Shown: positions 18,571-28,124, numbered from the stretch's first letter. The stretch is DNA of 64,000 bases from Pseudothioclava nitratireducens (GCF_029210495.1 NZ_JARGDK010000009.1:50144-114143), one strand, 5' to 3'. A program made the numbers and translations. Notes: generated from the sequence alone by a model not told the origin.

Positions 18571-18732
18571 TTACTTCGTCAAGATCAGCTTGCCCGCGCG
18601 GGTGATGCGCAGCGTGTAGACCTGACCGTGCAGCAGGATATGCGCCTGTCGACCACCCTCGGTCAGCGTTTCGGCATCATGGGCGGGCAGGGCCTGCGAC
18701 AGGGCCTGAGTAAAATCGGCATTGATGGTCAT
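18571..18732 (-). CDS. hemP: Hemin uptake protein HemP-like
   Basis: A 53-residue gene that is easy to miss. The C-terminal part reads HGQVYTLRITRAGKLILTK, the conserved end of the HemP/HmuP family (LxxGxxxYxLRxTRxGKLILTK). HemP proteins are small cytoplasmic factors linked to heme uptake and usually iron-controlled. The start ATG (18730-18732) overlaps the stop of the upstream 53-codon gene (ATGA), so the two are translationally coupled. No heme receptor or transporter gene lies next to it, which is unusual. An iron-responsive promoter would have to be in the AT-rich stretch at 18930-19010. Confidence 0.85.
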   Translation of the reverse strand: MTINADFTQALSQALPAHDAETLTEGGRQAHILLHGQVYTLRITRAGKLILTK

Positions 18733-18890
18733 GACACGCTCTCGATCCGGTCAAGCATCTGCTCAAGCCCTTCGGCACTGGGGCTCAGCCCCGCGCAGAG
18801 CGCCTGCACGATATCGGCTAGGCGCAGCGGGTCGTTGTGTCTGGTCATCGGGGCCCGGTCGGCCGGGCCGGGGAAGGGGGCGCGTTTCAT
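18729..18890 (-). CDS. Small hypothetical protein overlapping hemP
   Basis: A 53-residue protein, unrecognised. N-terminal MKRAPFPGPADRAP is proline-rich and the C-terminal half (LADIVQALCAGLSPSAEGLEQMLDRIES) looks helical. The start at 18890 is supported by GAGG directly upstream on the minus strand; an upstream in-frame ATG at 19013 would add 41 unlike residues across the probable promoter. Its TGA overlaps the hemP ATG, so it is probably part of the iron/heme regulon. Confidence 0.6.
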   Translation of the reverse strand: MKRAPFPGPADRAPMTRHNDPLRLADIVQALCAGLSPSAEGLEQMLDRIESVS

Positions 18891-18929
18891 CCTCGGTCTC
18901 CTGAATGTCTGAATGTCCGGCTGGTCGGT

Positions 18930-19012
18930 GTGACTGGCGATGCGGATAATCTGAGTGAAAGAATCGGATTTGTAAAGCCTGATTTTTTTACTCAGAAATA
19001 ATTTTGCCCGCA
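18930..19012 (-). promoter_or_regulatory. AT-rich probable promoter region of the hemP unit
   Basis: This stretch is clearly AT-richer than its neighbours and contains CTGAGT (18951-18956) facing ACTCAG (18990-18995) and a run of seven T. It is the only plausible promoter/operator site for the two-gene hemP unit. A definite Fur, Irr or RirA consensus could not be assigned by eye. Confidence 0.4.
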
Positions 19013-19020
19013 ACGAGAAG

Positions 19021-19041
19021 CCCCGCCGGAATGCGGCGGGG
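19021..19041 (-). terminator. Terminator of the glycosyltransferase-like gene
   Basis: An 8-bp stem (CCCCGCCG at 19021-19028 with 19034-19041) lies 22 nt past the stop on the minus strand, followed there by CTTCTCGTT. The T-run is weak. Confidence 0.55.
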
Positions 19042-19063
19042 TCTCAAAGGGACTTGAAAGGGT

Positions 19064-19936
19064 TTAGAACCACTGACCCGGCTCCATCAGCCCCAGATCC
19101 ATGAGCTGTTGGCTGCTCCATTCGAACGGCACTGAATTGTGCCATTTGAAACTGTGGATGTCATAGGTCGAGCCGGGGTTGTATTTCAGCGCCTTGGCCA
19201 CGCGGAAGGACACGATCGCAGCCGTCAGGTTGTGGTGCCACGGGCAGGAATAGGTATTGTATTCCTCGACGTTGAACGTGTGATCGGGGCGCAGCCTGAG
19301 ACCGGGCCGGGCGCGGAACAGCGCAATGCGGTCGATCTTGCGCCGGGCCTCGGGGATATGTTCCTCAAATCGCCAGCGCAACCCGCCATGGAAATCGAGC
19401 TGGCGTTCCTTGGGGTGATTGTCATTGGCCGGATCGGGGCGGGCCAGCGCGTAATAGCCCGCGCGGTCCAGCATCGCCTCGTCGAGATTGACCGCGTTCG
19501 GGTTCTTCGAGAGGTCCGGCGCATAGAGGTCAATGACATAGCTCAGCATCGCGCTGCGCCGTTCCTCGGTGTGGAAGGTCAGCAATTCGCGGATATTGCG
19601 GGTCTCGGAGAACGGGTAGAACAGATACTCGCCGTTGAAACAATAATAGAGCCATGTGCCGGGCGCGCAGGCCTCGTTGACCTTGTTGACGGCTTGCGCC
19701 ACCGCATCCGTGCGATGCGCGTCATAGGGGATCTTGTGGACCCGCAGGTCGATTTCGGGCGGCAGTGACAGGTCTTGCGGCCCGAGCACCAGCACCGTCG
19801 GGAACCCCGCCCGCATATGGTGGCGCAGTGTCGAGACGACCTCGACCTGATCTTCGACGAAGATCATCGCAACCGGCCCGGGGGCAAGCACCTCCTTGGC
19901 CTCGGTCAGAAACGCGTCGAGAGATTGATAGTCCAT
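19064..19936 (-). CDS. Glycosyltransferase-like protein (GT2/GT92-related, uncertain)
   Basis: A 290-residue cytoplasmic protein. The N-terminus ([24 protein letters not shown], then TVLVLGP) and the middle [17 protein letters not shown] followed by [17 protein letters not shown] recall Glyco_tranf_2_4-like proteins of alphaproteobacteria, where an Asn-Gly-Glu-Tyr-Leu type loop stands in for DxD. The start at 19936 is chosen because it is the first Met before the conserved part; the much longer open frame upstream merely lies opposite miaB. It is divergent from miaB with 150 bp between them. The transferase call is tentative. Confidence 0.5.
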   Translation of the reverse strand: MDYQSLDAFLTEAKEVLAPGPVAMIFVEDQVEVVSTLRHHMRAGFPTVLVLGPQDLSLPPEIDLRVHKIPYDAHRTDAVAQAVNKVNEACAPGTWLYYCFNGEYLFYPFSETRNIRELLTFHTEERRSAMLSYVIDLYAPDLSKNPNAVNLDEAMLDRAGYYALARPDPANDNHPKERQLDFHGGLRWRFEEHIPEARRKIDRIALFRARPGLRLRPDHTFNVEEYNTYSCPWHHNLTAAIVSFRVAKALKYNPGSTYDIHSFKWHNSVPFEWSSQQLMDLGLMEPGQWF

Positions 19937-20086
19937 GCCTGTCCCGGTTCGCCCTCTGTGGGGCCTCAGATTTGGCGCAGGATCGGCCAATGCGCGTGCC
20001 ATTGCAAGACCTGCGCGCGGCAATGGTTGCGGCGTGGGCGGCTTTCGCAGTATCACGCGCCCTGCAACCGAGTTGGGAGGCCCGCG

Positions 20087-21412
20087 ATGGCTGACGCGCC
20101 GAAGAAGCTGCATATCAAGACCTATGGCTGTCAGATGAATGTCTATGACAGCGAGCGTATGGCCGAGGCCATGGGCGGCGAGGGCTATGTGCTGACGGAT
20201 GATGTTGCCGAGGCCGATATGGTGCTGCTCAACACCTGCCATATCCGGGAAAAGGCCGCCGAAAAGGTCTATTCCGATCTCGGGCGGTTGCGCCCCTTCA
20301 AAGAGGCAAAGCCCGATCTCAAGATCGGTGTCGCCGGTTGCGTCGCGCAGGCCGAGGGCGAAGAGATCCAACGCCGTATGCCATTGGTCGATCTGGTGGT
20401 CGGCTCGCAGAATTACCACCGCCTGCCCGCGATGGTGAAGGCGGTCGATGCAGGCGAGAAGCCGGTCGACACCGAATTCCCCGCCGAGGACAAGTTCGAC
20501 CACCTGCCGCAGCGCCCGGTTTCGGCGCGTCCCACGGCGTTTCTGACGGTGCAGGAAGGTTGCGACAAGTTCTGCGCCTTCTGCGTTGTGCCCTACACCC
20601 GCGGTTCCGAGATTTCGCGCCCCGTCTCGAAGGTTCTGAGCGAAGCGCAAAAGCTCGTGGACAAGGGTGTGCGCGAAATCACCCTGCTTGGTCAGAACGT
20701 GAATGGCTATCACGGTGAAGGCCCGGACGGGGACTGGGGCTTGGGGCGTCTGGTGCGCGAACTGGCCCGGATCGAAGGGCTGGAGCGCATCCGCTACACC
20801 ACCTCCCATCCCAACGACATGGATGATGACCTGATCGCGGCCCATGGCGAAGAGCCCAAGCTGATGCCCTATCTGCACCTGCCGGTGCAGTCCGGCTCGG
20901 ATCGCATCCTCAAGGCGATGAACCGCAAGCACAGCGCCGAAGCCTATATCCGCCTGATCGAGAAGATCCGGGCCGCGCGCCCCGACATGATGCTTTCGGG
21001 CGATTTCATCGTCGGCTTTCCGGGCGAGACCGATCAGGATTTCGAGGACACGCTCGCGCTCATCCGCGAGGTGCGCTACGGCGCGGCCTTCTCCTTCAAA
21101 TATTCCGCGCGGCCCGGCACCCCGGCGGCCGATCGCCCTCCGGTTGAGGCCGCGATTGCCGATCAGCGGTTGCAGGCGCTTCAGGCGCTTGTCACCGAGC
21201 AACAACGGGCGGCGCAACTGGCGATGGTCGGGCGTGAGGTCTCGGTGCTTTTTGAAAAACCGGGCCGCCTTCCCGGACAATGGGTCGGCAAGTCCGATTA
21301 CCTGCAAGCCGTGCATGTCGCGGGCGAGGGGATCGGACCGGGTAGCCTGCGCCGGGTCCGCATCACGGCCAGTGCGCCCAACTCTCTGGCTGGTGAGTTG
21401 ACTGCCGGGTGA
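20087..21412 (+). CDS. miaB: tRNA-2-methylthio-N6-dimethylallyladenosine synthase
   Basis: Radical-SAM methylthiotransferase that modifies A37 of tRNAs reading UNN codons. The 441 residues show the N-terminal UPF0004 domain with three cluster cysteines ([21 protein letters not shown]), the radical SAM motif [15 protein letters not shown], and a C-terminal TRAM domain ([21 protein letters not shown]). GGGAGG at 20075-20080 sets the start at 20087; the longer frame to 19775 has no support. It heads the conserved order miaB-phoH-ybeY-corC-lnt-metK, here interrupted by two envelope genes. Confidence 0.97.
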   Translation: MADAPKKLHIKTYGCQMNVYDSERMAEAMGGEGYVLTDDVAEADMVLLNTCHIREKAAEKVYSDLGRLRPFKEAKPDLKIGVAGCVAQAEGEEIQRRMPLVDLVVGSQNYHRLPAMVKAVDAGEKPVDTEFPAEDKFDHLPQRPVSARPTAFLTVQEGCDKFCAFCVVPYTRGSEISRPVSKVLSEAQKLVDKGVREITLLGQNVNGYHGEGPDGDWGLGRLVRELARIEGLERIRYTTSHPNDMDDDLIAAHGEEPKLMPYLHLPVQSGSDRILKAMNRKHSAEAYIRLIEKIRAARPDMMLSGDFIVGFPGETDQDFEDTLALIREVRYGAAFSFKYSARPGTPAADRPPVEAAIADQRLQALQALVTEQQRAAQLAMVGREVSVLFEKPGRLPGQWVGKSDYLQAVHVAGEGIGPGSLRRVRITASAPNSLAGELTAG

Positions 21413-21628
21413 GTCGCGCTGCGCTAGGCGAAAGGTGCGGCAAAAACATGACCTGATGTTTCCACTTCGACTGTGATGCCGCGTTTTTTGTTCATTTGTC
21501 CTGTGTTCGGCTACGATATGTTGCGGAAGTGGCTTTCTAAATTGCTGGATTTTGATAAATTCCGGCTGGAAATGTGCGGATCGTCACCTTGGCGACCCGC
21601 ATTGTCTCATTCCGAGGAGGCGAATGCT

Positions 21629-22204
21629 GTGGATATGACGATTACCCGATTTCTCAAGCCGATCGCGGCGCTGACGGCTGTGGCCGCTGTGGCCGTATCC
21701 AGCCTTGCGGCGCCTGCCATGGCGCAGAGCGGGCAACAGGTGAGCCGTGACGAACGCTATATTCCGACCATCTGGATCGATCCCGATGGCTGTGAGCATT
21801 GGGTGATGGACGACGGTGCCGAAGGGTATATGGATGCCCGCAAGACCCGCGACGGTCGCCCGGTTTGCCACCGGAACGTGTGCGGTGTCGTGCCGACCGA
21901 TCAGCTTTTCGCCACCGACAAATCGGCGATTTCGGCTTCGGGCCGCAAGTATCTCGAAAGCTTCTTCCGTAACGCGCAGGCCCGCGCCTTCATCATCACC
22001 GGGCACACCGACAGTCGCGCCTCGGACGAATACAACATGCGCCTGTCCAAGCGCCGTGCCGAAGCGGTTGCGTCGGTGGCCTCGTCGATCGGGGCAAATG
22101 TGCTCTCGGTCAACTGGTATGGCGAGCGTCAGCCGCGTGCCACCAACGGCACTGCCGCCGGCATGGCGCAGAACCGCCGCGTTGAAATCATTTGTGTGAA
22201 GTGA
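21629..22204 (+). CDS. OmpA-family cell envelope protein with a 33-residue WIDPxGC block
   Basis: A 191-residue exported protein. A signal peptide (FLKPIAALTAVAAVAVSSLAAPAMA) precedes a short block IWIDPDGCEHWVMDDG..EGY..AR..GRPVC (nt 21770-21868), then an OmpA-like peptidoglycan-binding domain (FATDKSAISASGRKYL, ITGHTDSRASDEYNMRLSKRRA, NRRVEI). GTG at 21629 fits the GAGGAGG at 21614-21620 with 8-nt spacing; ATG at 21635 is the alternative. The same 33-residue block recurs in the lipoprotein encoded 8 nt downstream, so the pair probably works together at the outer membrane or peptidoglycan. Confidence 0.85.
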   Translation: MDMTITRFLKPIAALTAVAAVAVSSLAAPAMAQSGQQVSRDERYIPTIWIDPDGCEHWVMDDGAEGYMDARKTRDGRPVCHRNVCGVVPTDQLFATDKSAISASGRKYLESFFRNAQARAFIITGHTDSRASDEYNMRLSKRRAEAVASVASSIGANVLSVNWYGERQPRATNGTAAGMAQNRRVEIICVK

Positions 22205-22212
22205 GGCAGGCC

Positions 22213-22512
22213 ATGAAAACGATTTCCAAACTCGCCCTGCTCGGTGCGGCTCTTGGACTGGCGGCCTGTGATGGCGTGTCGATCGACAAGACCTTTGACC
22301 GCGGCACCGACCGCAAGCACCTGAGCCAACTTCAGGCGGGCGTCTGGATCGACCCCGAAGGATGCGATCACTGGATCATTGACGATGGTGTTGAGGGCTA
22401 CCTGACCGCCCGAGTCGACGACTATGGTCGTCCGATCTGCTCGGGCGCAGGTCCGGCCTCGACGGCGGTTGGCCCCTACAAATCGGGTTCGGCAGTCCGC
22501 GACCCGCTGTGA
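22213..22512 (+). CDS. Small lipoprotein sharing the WIDPxGC block
   Basis: A 99-residue lipoprotein. Lipobox LAAC follows a typical lipoprotein signal ([18 protein letters not shown]). The central part (nt 22342-22440) repeats the block of the upstream OmpA-like protein with 20 of 33 identical residues by hand count (WIDP, GC, HW, DDG, EGY, AR, GRP, C). The rest is low in structure. No Asp at position +2 problem: the residue after Cys is Asp, which in enterobacteria favours inner-membrane retention, but that rule is not general. It is followed by a strong terminator. Family not recognised. Confidence 0.8.
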   Translation: MKTISKLALLGAALGLAACDGVSIDKTFDRGTDRKHLSQLQAGVWIDPEGCDHWIIDDGVEGYLTARVDDYGRPICSGAGPASTAVGPYKSGSAVRDPL

Positions 22513-22531
22513 GATCGTGCAACTGCACAAA

Positions 22532-22567
22532 AAACAGGCCGTGCGGGTTCCGCGCGGCCTGTTTCAT
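22532..22567 (+). terminator. Terminator after the OmpA/lipoprotein pair
   Basis: AAACAGGCCG (22532-22541) pairs with CGGCCTGTTT (22555-22564), with further inner GC pairing; the downstream T-run is part of the stem. Its position argues against starting phoH at the ATG at 22567. Confidence 0.8.
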
Positions 22568-22677
22568 TGCAGAAACATGAAATCTGGGGCGTGATGGGCG
22601 AAGATCAAAACAAGGGCTTGCGTGAAAAGGGGGGTGAAGGCACCATATCTTTACCAACCTCTGCCAGGGAGACGTAT

Positions 22678-23691
22678 TTGGGCTTTAGCGCGATCACACC
22701 CCCGCCGAACACTCAGGACACGCATGAGACGCTTCTTGAGTTCCCCGACAACCGGCTTCTGATCGACCTGTGCGGTGAATTCGACCGCAACCTGTCCCAG
22801 ATTGAGCACAAACTCGGCGTGCATATCCTGCGACGCGGCAACCAGCTTGCCATCGTTGGGGCCCCCGAAGCGAAGATGCAAGCCGCGGGCATCCTCCACC
22901 ACCTCTATCAGCGCCTCGAACAGGGCAAGCCGATCGACGCTGAGGAAATCGACGCCTCGATCCGCATGGCCGATCTGGGCGGTGCGGGTGTCAGCGTGGA
23001 CGAACAACTCGAAATGTTCGCCGCCGGAAAATACGAGATCCGCACCCGTAAGAAACAGGTTGAGCCCCGCACCGAGGCGCAAAAGCAATACGTCAAGCAT
23101 CTCTTCGAGCATGAGATGGCCTTCGGGATCGGCCCCGCCGGGACCGGGAAGACCTATCTCGCGGTGGCGGTCGGCGTGACCATGCTCATCGGCGGTCACG
23201 TGGACAAGATCATCCTTTCGCGCCCGGCGGTCGAGGCGGGCGAGCGACTGGGCTTCCTGCCCGGAGACATGAAGGACAAGGTCGATCCCTACATGCAGCC
23301 GCTTTATGATGCGCTGAACGACTTCCTGCCTGCCAAGCAGCTGGCCAAGCTGATGGAGGAGAAGCGGATCGAGATCGCGCCGCTGGCCTTCATGCGCGGC
23401 CGCACCCTGTCGAACGCCTTCGTCGTTCTCGACGAGGCGCAGAACGCGACAACGATGCAGATGAAGATGTTTCTGACGCGTCTGGGGCAGGGCTCGCGCA
23501 TGGTCATCACCGGCGACCGCAGCCAGGTCGACCTGCCGCGCGGGATGCCCTCGGGGCTCGCGGATGCCGAACGTATTCTGGGCGATGTGTCGGGGATTTC
23601 GTTCAACTACTTCACCGCCAAGGATGTCGTGCGCCACCCGCTCGTGGCCAAGATCATCGACGCCTATGAGAAGGGCGAGGAAAACATCTGA
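22678..23691 (+). CDS. phoH: PhoH family ATPase
   Basis: A 337-residue cytoplasmic P-loop protein of the PhoH/PhoL family, linked to RNA metabolism and to YbeY. Seen: an N-terminal KH-like region (LLIDLCGEFDRNLSQIEHKLGVHILRR), Walker A GPAGTGKTY, then RPAVEAGERLGFLPGDMKDKVDPYMQP, and Walker B FVVLDEAQNATTMQMKMFLTRLG, with ITGDRSQVDLP. The start is uncertain: TTG at 22678 has AGGGAG 6 nt upstream and matches the usual family beginning; ATG at 22594 would add 28 residues. ybeY follows after a 171-bp repeat-filled spacer. Confidence 0.93.
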   Translation: MGFSAITPPPNTQDTHETLLEFPDNRLLIDLCGEFDRNLSQIEHKLGVHILRRGNQLAIVGAPEAKMQAAGILHHLYQRLEQGKPIDAEEIDASIRMADLGGAGVSVDEQLEMFAAGKYEIRTRKKQVEPRTEAQKQYVKHLFEHEMAFGIGPAGTGKTYLAVAVGVTMLIGGHVDKIILSRPAVEAGERLGFLPGDMKDKVDPYMQPLYDALNDFLPAKQLAKLMEEKRIEIAPLAFMRGRTLSNAFVVLDEAQNATTMQMKMFLTRLGQGSRMVITGDRSQVDLPRGMPSGLADAERILGDVSGISFNYFTAKDVVRHPLVAKIIDAYEKGEENI

Positions 23692-23692
23692 G

Positions 23693-23757
23693 AGAGGGGC
23701 GCTGCCCCTCTTCGCCTGACGGCGAATTCACCCCGGGATATTTCCCGCGATTGGAGC
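23693..23757 (-). repeat. Composite intergenic repeat, copy B (inverse orientation)
   Basis: Begins one base after the phoH stop. On the plus strand it first shows the hairpin AGAGGGGC-GCT-GCCCCTCT (23693-23711), useful as the phoH terminator, then the arm TTCACCCCGGGATATTTCC. It faces copy C at 23770, giving an inverted pair 12 nt apart. Confidence 0.7.
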
Positions 23758-23769
23758 CATGCGTTTAAC

Positions 23770-23828
23770 TTCCAATTGCTCCAAATATCCCGGGGGTGAG
23801 GCCGCAGGCCGAGGGGGCAGCGCCCCCT
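23770..23828 (+). repeat. Composite intergenic repeat, copy C
   Basis: TTCCAATTGCTCC then AAATATCCCGGGGGTGA, then a GCC..GGCC spacer and the hairpin AGGGGGC-AGC-GCCCCCT (23812-23828) followed by TTTCCTTTTTT. Almost the same as copy D at 56736. The hairpin plus T-run is a plausible terminator or pause just before ybeY. Confidence 0.75.
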
Positions 23829-23862
23829 TTCCTTTTTTCGGTGGGCGCAGTAACGCGGGCAT

Positions 23863-24366
23863 ATGGATATGCAGATCGACATCGACCTTGAGGACCCGCG
23901 CTGGGCGACGCTCGACCTTGCGACTCTGGCGGCGCGCGCGGCAATGGGCGTGGCGGCGGATCGTGCCCTTGCGCCGGATCAGTGCGAATTGTCGGTGTTG
24001 GGATGCGACGATGCGCGGATCGCCGAGCTGAACGCCGAGTTTCGGGGCAAGCCGGCGCCGACCAACGTGCTAAGCTGGCCCGCCGAGGAGCGAGGCGTCG
24101 ACCTGCCGGGGCAGGTTCCCGCGGCGCCGGTGCCCGATATGTTCGGCATGATCGCGCTTGGCGATGTGGCTATTGCCTATGAAACATGCCTGCGCGAGGC
24201 CGAGGAGCAGCAAAAAACGGCGCAGGACCATGTGACTCATCTTTTGGTCCATGCGATCCTGCATTTATTGGGATACGATCACATCGACGACCAAGATGCC
24301 GCACTTATGGAAGAAACTGAGCGGCGTATCCTTGATCGGATGGGGATTGTTAACCCATATGAGTAA
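23863..24366 (+). CDS. ybeY: Endoribonuclease YbeY (rRNA maturation)
   Basis: Single-strand endoribonuclease acting in 16S rRNA 3'-end maturation and ribosome quality control. The 167 residues carry the zinc-binding motif HAILHLLGYDH (H-x3-H-x5-H) and the LNAEFRGKPAPTNVLSWP strand region typical of the family. ATG 23863 is used; ATG 23869 is also possible. Located in the usual order phoH-ybeY-corC. Confidence 0.95.
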   Translation: MDMQIDIDLEDPRWATLDLATLAARAAMGVAADRALAPDQCELSVLGCDDARIAELNAEFRGKPAPTNVLSWPAEERGVDLPGQVPAAPVPDMFGMIALGDVAIAYETCLREAEEQQKTAQDHVTHLLVHAILHLLGYDHIDDQDAALMEETERRILDRMGIVNPYE

Positions 24367-24415
24367 GACTGGCGGTCAATCTGGCGGCCTGACGCAATAA
24401 ATTTGGAAAGGATTC

Positions 24416-25315
24416 ATGGGACAAGTCGCTGACGGAGCATCCTCCGCCAACGCGCCCTCGTCGGAGACCGACGCGGGCGAGAGTTCGTCCGAGCCCGCCT
24501 CGCGCGGGTTCTTGGGACGCATTTTTGATGCCTTCGGCTCGGGCGAGGCCGAACCCGCGTCGGCTCCGCTGATCGAGGTGGCCAAGGTCGGCCCGCTGCC
24601 CGGTCTGGGCAATCTGCGCCGGATGCGGGTGGGTGATGTCGCGATCCCCAAAGTGGAGATCGTGGCCGTTTCCTCGGACATCACCCGTGATGCCCTTGTC
24701 GATGTGTTCCGTGAGCATGGCTATTCGCGCCTGCCGGTCTTCAAGGACACGCTCGACACGCCGCTCGGGCTTGTGCACCTCAAGGATCTCGCGCTGGAGC
24801 ATGGTTTTGGAAAATCCGGCTCTGGCCGGTTCTCCGTGCGCAAGATCCTGCGTCCGTTGCTTTACGTTCCGCCGTCGATGCCGATCGGCGTTCTGCTTCA
24901 GAAGATGCAGGTTCAGCGCATCCACATGGCCCTTGTCATTGACGAATATGGCGGCGTGGACGGGTTGGTCACGCTTGAGGACCTGATCGAGCAGGTCATC
25001 GGCGAGATCGAGGACGAGCACGACGAGGCCGAGGGGCTTTACTGGAAAGAGGAAAAACCGGGCCAGTATCTTGTGCAGGCCCGCGCGCCGCTGAGCGAGT
25101 TCGAGACCGAGATCGGCCTCAAGCTCGCGCGCCCCGAAGAGGATGACGAGGTCGACTCGCTTGGCGGGCTGGTCTTCATGCAGATCGGTCGCGTGCCCGC
25201 GCGCGGCGAGGTGATCGTTGCCGAGAACGGGGTCGAGTATGAGGTGATCGACGCCGATCCGCGCCGGATCAAGCGGCTTCGGGTGCGACTTCCGGGCGTG
25301 GCGCCGGCCGAGTGA
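24416..25315 (+). CDS. corC: CorC-type CBS domain protein (hemolysin family)
   Basis: A 299-residue soluble protein with two CBS domains ([19 protein letters not shown] ... [24 protein letters not shown]) and a C-terminal CorC_HlyC transporter-associated domain ([23 protein letters not shown]). There is no DUF21 membrane part, so it is the short CorC form, associated with Mg/Co efflux. GGAAAGG precedes the start. Its stop overlaps or lies 2 nt before the lnt start. Confidence 0.92.
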   Translation: MGQVADGASSANAPSSETDAGESSSEPASRGFLGRIFDAFGSGEAEPASAPLIEVAKVGPLPGLGNLRRMRVGDVAIPKVEIVAVSSDITRDALVDVFREHGYSRLPVFKDTLDTPLGLVHLKDLALEHGFGKSGSGRFSVRKILRPLLYVPPSMPIGVLLQKMQVQRIHMALVIDEYGGVDGLVTLEDLIEQVIGEIEDEHDEAEGLYWKEEKPGQYLVQARAPLSEFETEIGLKLARPEEDDEVDSLGGLVFMQIGRVPARGEVIVAENGVEYEVIDADPRRIKRLRVRLPGVAPAE

Positions 25316-25317
25316 TC

Positions 25318-26871
25318 ATGCAGCTTGCGCGCCTTTTTCGGCCCCCGCTGCGCCCGTGCTGGGCGTCTTTGGGCATGGCTTTGGGTGCGGGTTCGGCGGT
25401 GGGCTTGGGGCAGGCGCCGTTGGGCTGGTGGCCAGTGGCGCTGATCGGTCTCGCGGGACTTCTTCGCATGATGGCCGCATCCTTGCGTCCGGGCCAAGTC
25501 GCGTGGCTCGGTTTCGCGGCGGGGTTTGGCTATGCGCTCAGCACGCTCTACTGGATCGTGGAGCCCTTCTTCGTCGAGCCGGAGATTTACGGCTGGATGG
25601 CACCTTTCGCGCTGGTTCTCATGGCGGCGGGCATGGGGGCGTTCTGGGCGCTGGGAGCAGGTATCGGTGCCTTGGCCGGACAGGGGCGCGCGGCGCGAGG
25701 GCTGGGTGCGGCGCTTGGCTTGGCGGGGATGGATGCGCTGCGATCCTATGTTTTCACCGGGTTTCCATGGGCGCTTTTGGGACATGTCTGGATTGATACG
25801 CCGGTGGCGCAGGCCGCGGGCTGGATCGGGCCTTTGGGGCTTGGGGCGCTGACGGTCTTGCTCGCGGGCGGTCCGATTGCCGTCTCGACGCGGGGTGCCC
25901 GATTGGGCGCGGGCGCGGCTGGAGTGGCCGTCCTCGCGGGGCTTTGGATGTGGGGGGCAGAGCGGCTTTCCGAACCGATGCCTGAACGTTTCGATGCGCC
26001 GGTGATCCGCATCGTGCAGCCGAATGCCGAGCAGCATCTCAAATGGTTGCCCGAGCATCGGCTGGAATATTTCTATCGCCATCTCGACCTGACCGCTGCA
26101 CCGCCCGCCGAGGGTGAGCCGCGCCCCGATCTGATCGTTTGGCCCGAGACGGCCGTGCCTTTCCTGCTTGATCGGGCGGGCGAGGGGCTGGAGATGATCG
26201 CGGAGGCCGCAAATGGACGACCTGTCGCGTTGGGCATTCAGCGTTCGGAAGGCGCGCGGTACTACAACTCGCTTGCGGTGATCGCGCCCGATGCAACGGT
26301 CGCGGGCCTCTATGACAAGGCGCATCTGGTGCCCTTCGGCGAGTATATCCCCTTTGGCGACGTGATGGCGCGGTTCGGGATCGCCGCCTTTGCCGCACAG
26401 CAGGGCAATGGGTATAGCGCCGGTCCGGGCGCGCGGTTGCTCGATCTCGGGGCCTTGGGGAAGGTTGCACCGCTGATCTGCTACGAGGCGATTTTCCCGC
26501 AGGATTTGCGTGGCCTTGGCGCGCGGCCCGACTGGCTGTTGCAGGTGACCAATGACGCGTGGTTCGGCAATACCTCCGGCCCGTGGCAGCACCTCGCGCA
26601 GGCACGGATGCGGGCGATCGAGCAGGGGCTGCCCATGATGCGCGCGGCCAATACCGGCATCTCGGCCCTGATCGACGCGCGCGGGCAGGTGGTCAAGATG
26701 CTGGGCCTTGGCGAGATCGGCACGATTGACGCGCGCCTGCCGCCGGGGCTCGATCAGCCGCCCTATGCCCGCTGGGGGGATTGGCCCGCGCTGGGCTTTA
26801 TTGTCGCGCTTTGGGCTTTCCTTGCGTTCACCGCGCGAAATCGCGTTGACCGAAAATCAACCTCCCTGTAG
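25318..26871 (+). CDS. lnt: Apolipoprotein N-acyltransferase
   Basis: Adds the third acyl chain to lipoproteins in the inner membrane. The 517 residues have about six N-terminal membrane segments and a nitrilase-like periplasmic domain with the Glu-Lys-Cys triad: VWPETAVPF (Glu), [15 protein letters not shown] (Lys), [11 protein letters not shown] (Cys). ATG 25318 is chosen; GTG 25312 overlaps the corC stop and is an equal option. The downstream 67-bp spacer to metK is almost filled by a riboswitch. Confidence 0.95.
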   Translation: MQLARLFRPPLRPCWASLGMALGAGSAVGLGQAPLGWWPVALIGLAGLLRMMAASLRPGQVAWLGFAAGFGYALSTLYWIVEPFFVEPEIYGWMAPFALVLMAAGMGAFWALGAGIGALAGQGRAARGLGAALGLAGMDALRSYVFTGFPWALLGHVWIDTPVAQAAGWIGPLGLGALTVLLAGGPIAVSTRGARLGAGAAGVAVLAGLWMWGAERLSEPMPERFDAPVIRIVQPNAEQHLKWLPEHRLEYFYRHLDLTAAPPAEGEPRPDLIVWPETAVPFLLDRAGEGLEMIAEAANGRPVALGIQRSEGARYYNSLAVIAPDATVAGLYDKAHLVPFGEYIPFGDVMARFGIAAFAAQQGNGYSAGPGARLLDLGALGKVAPLICYEAIFPQDLRGLGARPDWLLQVTNDAWFGNTSGPWQHLAQARMRAIEQGLPMMRAANTGISALIDARGQVVKMLGLGEIGTIDARLPPGLDQPPYARWGDWPALGFIVALWAFLAFTARNRVDRKSTSL

Positions 26872-26885
26872 GCAAGCTCATCGAA

Positions 26886-26931
26886 CCGTCACAACGGCTT
26901 CCTGGCGTGACGGGGATCAACCAATGGAGCA
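26886..26931 (+). promoter_or_regulatory. SAM/SAH riboswitch controlling metK translation
   Basis: CCGTCAC (26886-26892) pairs with GTGACGG (26907-26913) around the loop AACGGCTTCCTGGC, and the downstream AATGGAGC (26923-26930) holds the Shine-Dalgarno GGAG. The loop segment GGCTTCC can pair with GGAGC to form the pseudoknot that hides the ribosome-binding site when ligand is bound. This matches the short SAM/SAH motif known upstream of metK in Rhodobacterales, including the ACAACGGCTTCCTGGCGTG core. It also settles the metK start at 26939 and not the ATG at 26924, which lies inside the element. Confidence 0.93.
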
Positions 26932-26938
26932 CCTCCCA

Positions 26939-28105
26939 ATGACCCGACAGAATTACATCTTCACTTCCGAATCCGTTTCGGAAGGGCACCCCGACAAGGT
27001 CTGCGACCGGATTTCCGACGCCGTTCTGGATGCCTTCCTCGCTGAGGAACCCAATGCCCGCGTCGCCTGTGAGACCTTTGCCACCACCAATCAGGTCGTT
27101 GTGGGGGGTGAGGTCGGCCTGTCCGATCAGGCGCGCCTCGCCGAGTTCATGGGCCGGATCGACACGATCGTGCGCGATTGCGTCAAGGATATCGGATACG
27201 AGCAGGACAAGTTCCACTGGGCGACGCTGCAATTCGCCAACTACCTGCACCCGCAATCGGCCCATATCAGCCAAGGCGTCGACAAGGACGGGGCGGGCGA
27301 TCAGGGCATCATGTTCGGCTATGCGACCGATGAGACGCCCGAGCTGATGCCGGCGCCGATCCAATATGCCCACGCGATCCTGCGTCGTCTGGCCGAGGCC
27401 CGCAAATCGGGCGCCGAGCCGACGCTTGGCCCCGATGCCAAGTCACAGCTTTCGGTGCGCTACGAAGGCGGTAAACCCGTCGGCGTGAGCTCGATCGTGC
27501 TCTCGACCCAGCATATGTATGAGAGCCAGACCTCGGACGACATTCGGCAGATCGTCGAGCCCTATATCCGCGAGACCCTGCCCGAGGGCTGGATCACCGA
27601 GGAGACCGAGTGGTGGGTGAACCCCACCGGCACTTTCGTGATCGGCGGGCCGGATGGCGATGCGGGTCTGACGGGCCGCAAGATCATCGTCGACACTTAT
27701 GGTGGGGCCGCACCTCATGGTGGCGGCGCGTTCTCGGGTAAGGACCCGACCAAGGTGGACCGCTCGGCTGCCTATGCCGCGCGCTACCTGGCCAAGAACG
27801 TCGTCGCGGCGGGTCTGGCGAAGAAATGCCTCATTCAGGTTTCCTACGCGATCGGCGTGGCGAAACCGCTCTCGATCTACGCTGACACCTACGGCACGGG
27901 CGAGGTTCCGGACGAAGAGATCGAGCGCATCGTTGGCCAGTGCATGGACCTGACGCCGCGCGGCATCCGCGAGCATCTGGACCTGCGCCGCCCGATCTAC
28001 GCGCGCACTGCCGCCTACGGCCATTTCGGTCGCGCGCCCGAGGCGGATGGCGGTTTCTCCTGGGAGAAGACTGACCTCACCGAAGCGCTGAAAAAGGCGC
28101 TTTGA
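26939..28105 (+). CDS. metK: S-adenosylmethionine synthetase
   Basis: Makes SAM from methionine and ATP. The 388 residues show [22 protein letters not shown] at the N-terminus, the ATP motif [12 protein letters not shown], the loop [34 protein letters not shown], and the expected C-terminus. Length is close to other MetK proteins. GGAG lies 9 nt upstream inside the riboswitch, so SAM or SAH shuts off its own synthesis at translation. Confidence 0.97.
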   Translation: MTRQNYIFTSESVSEGHPDKVCDRISDAVLDAFLAEEPNARVACETFATTNQVVVGGEVGLSDQARLAEFMGRIDTIVRDCVKDIGYEQDKFHWATLQFANYLHPQSAHISQGVDKDGAGDQGIMFGYATDETPELMPAPIQYAHAILRRLAEARKSGAEPTLGPDAKSQLSVRYEGGKPVGVSSIVLSTQHMYESQTSDDIRQIVEPYIRETLPEGWITEETEWWVNPTGTFVIGGPDGDAGLTGRKIIVDTYGGAAPHGGGAFSGKDPTKVDRSAAYAARYLAKNVVAAGLAKKCLIQVSYAIGVAKPLSIYADTYGTGEVPDEEIERIVGQCMDLTPRGIREHLDLRRPIYARTAAYGHFGRAPEADGGFSWEKTDLTEALKKAL

Positions 28106-28124
28106 GGGGTTTGGCAATGAGATG

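Noticed and set aside
19937..21316. N-terminal extension of the glycosyltransferase-like gene
   Set aside because: The extension lies fully opposite miaB; the conserved protein starts at 19936.
22567..22677. Longer phoH start at 22567
   Set aside because: It lies inside the terminator of the preceding unit and lacks a ribosome-binding site.
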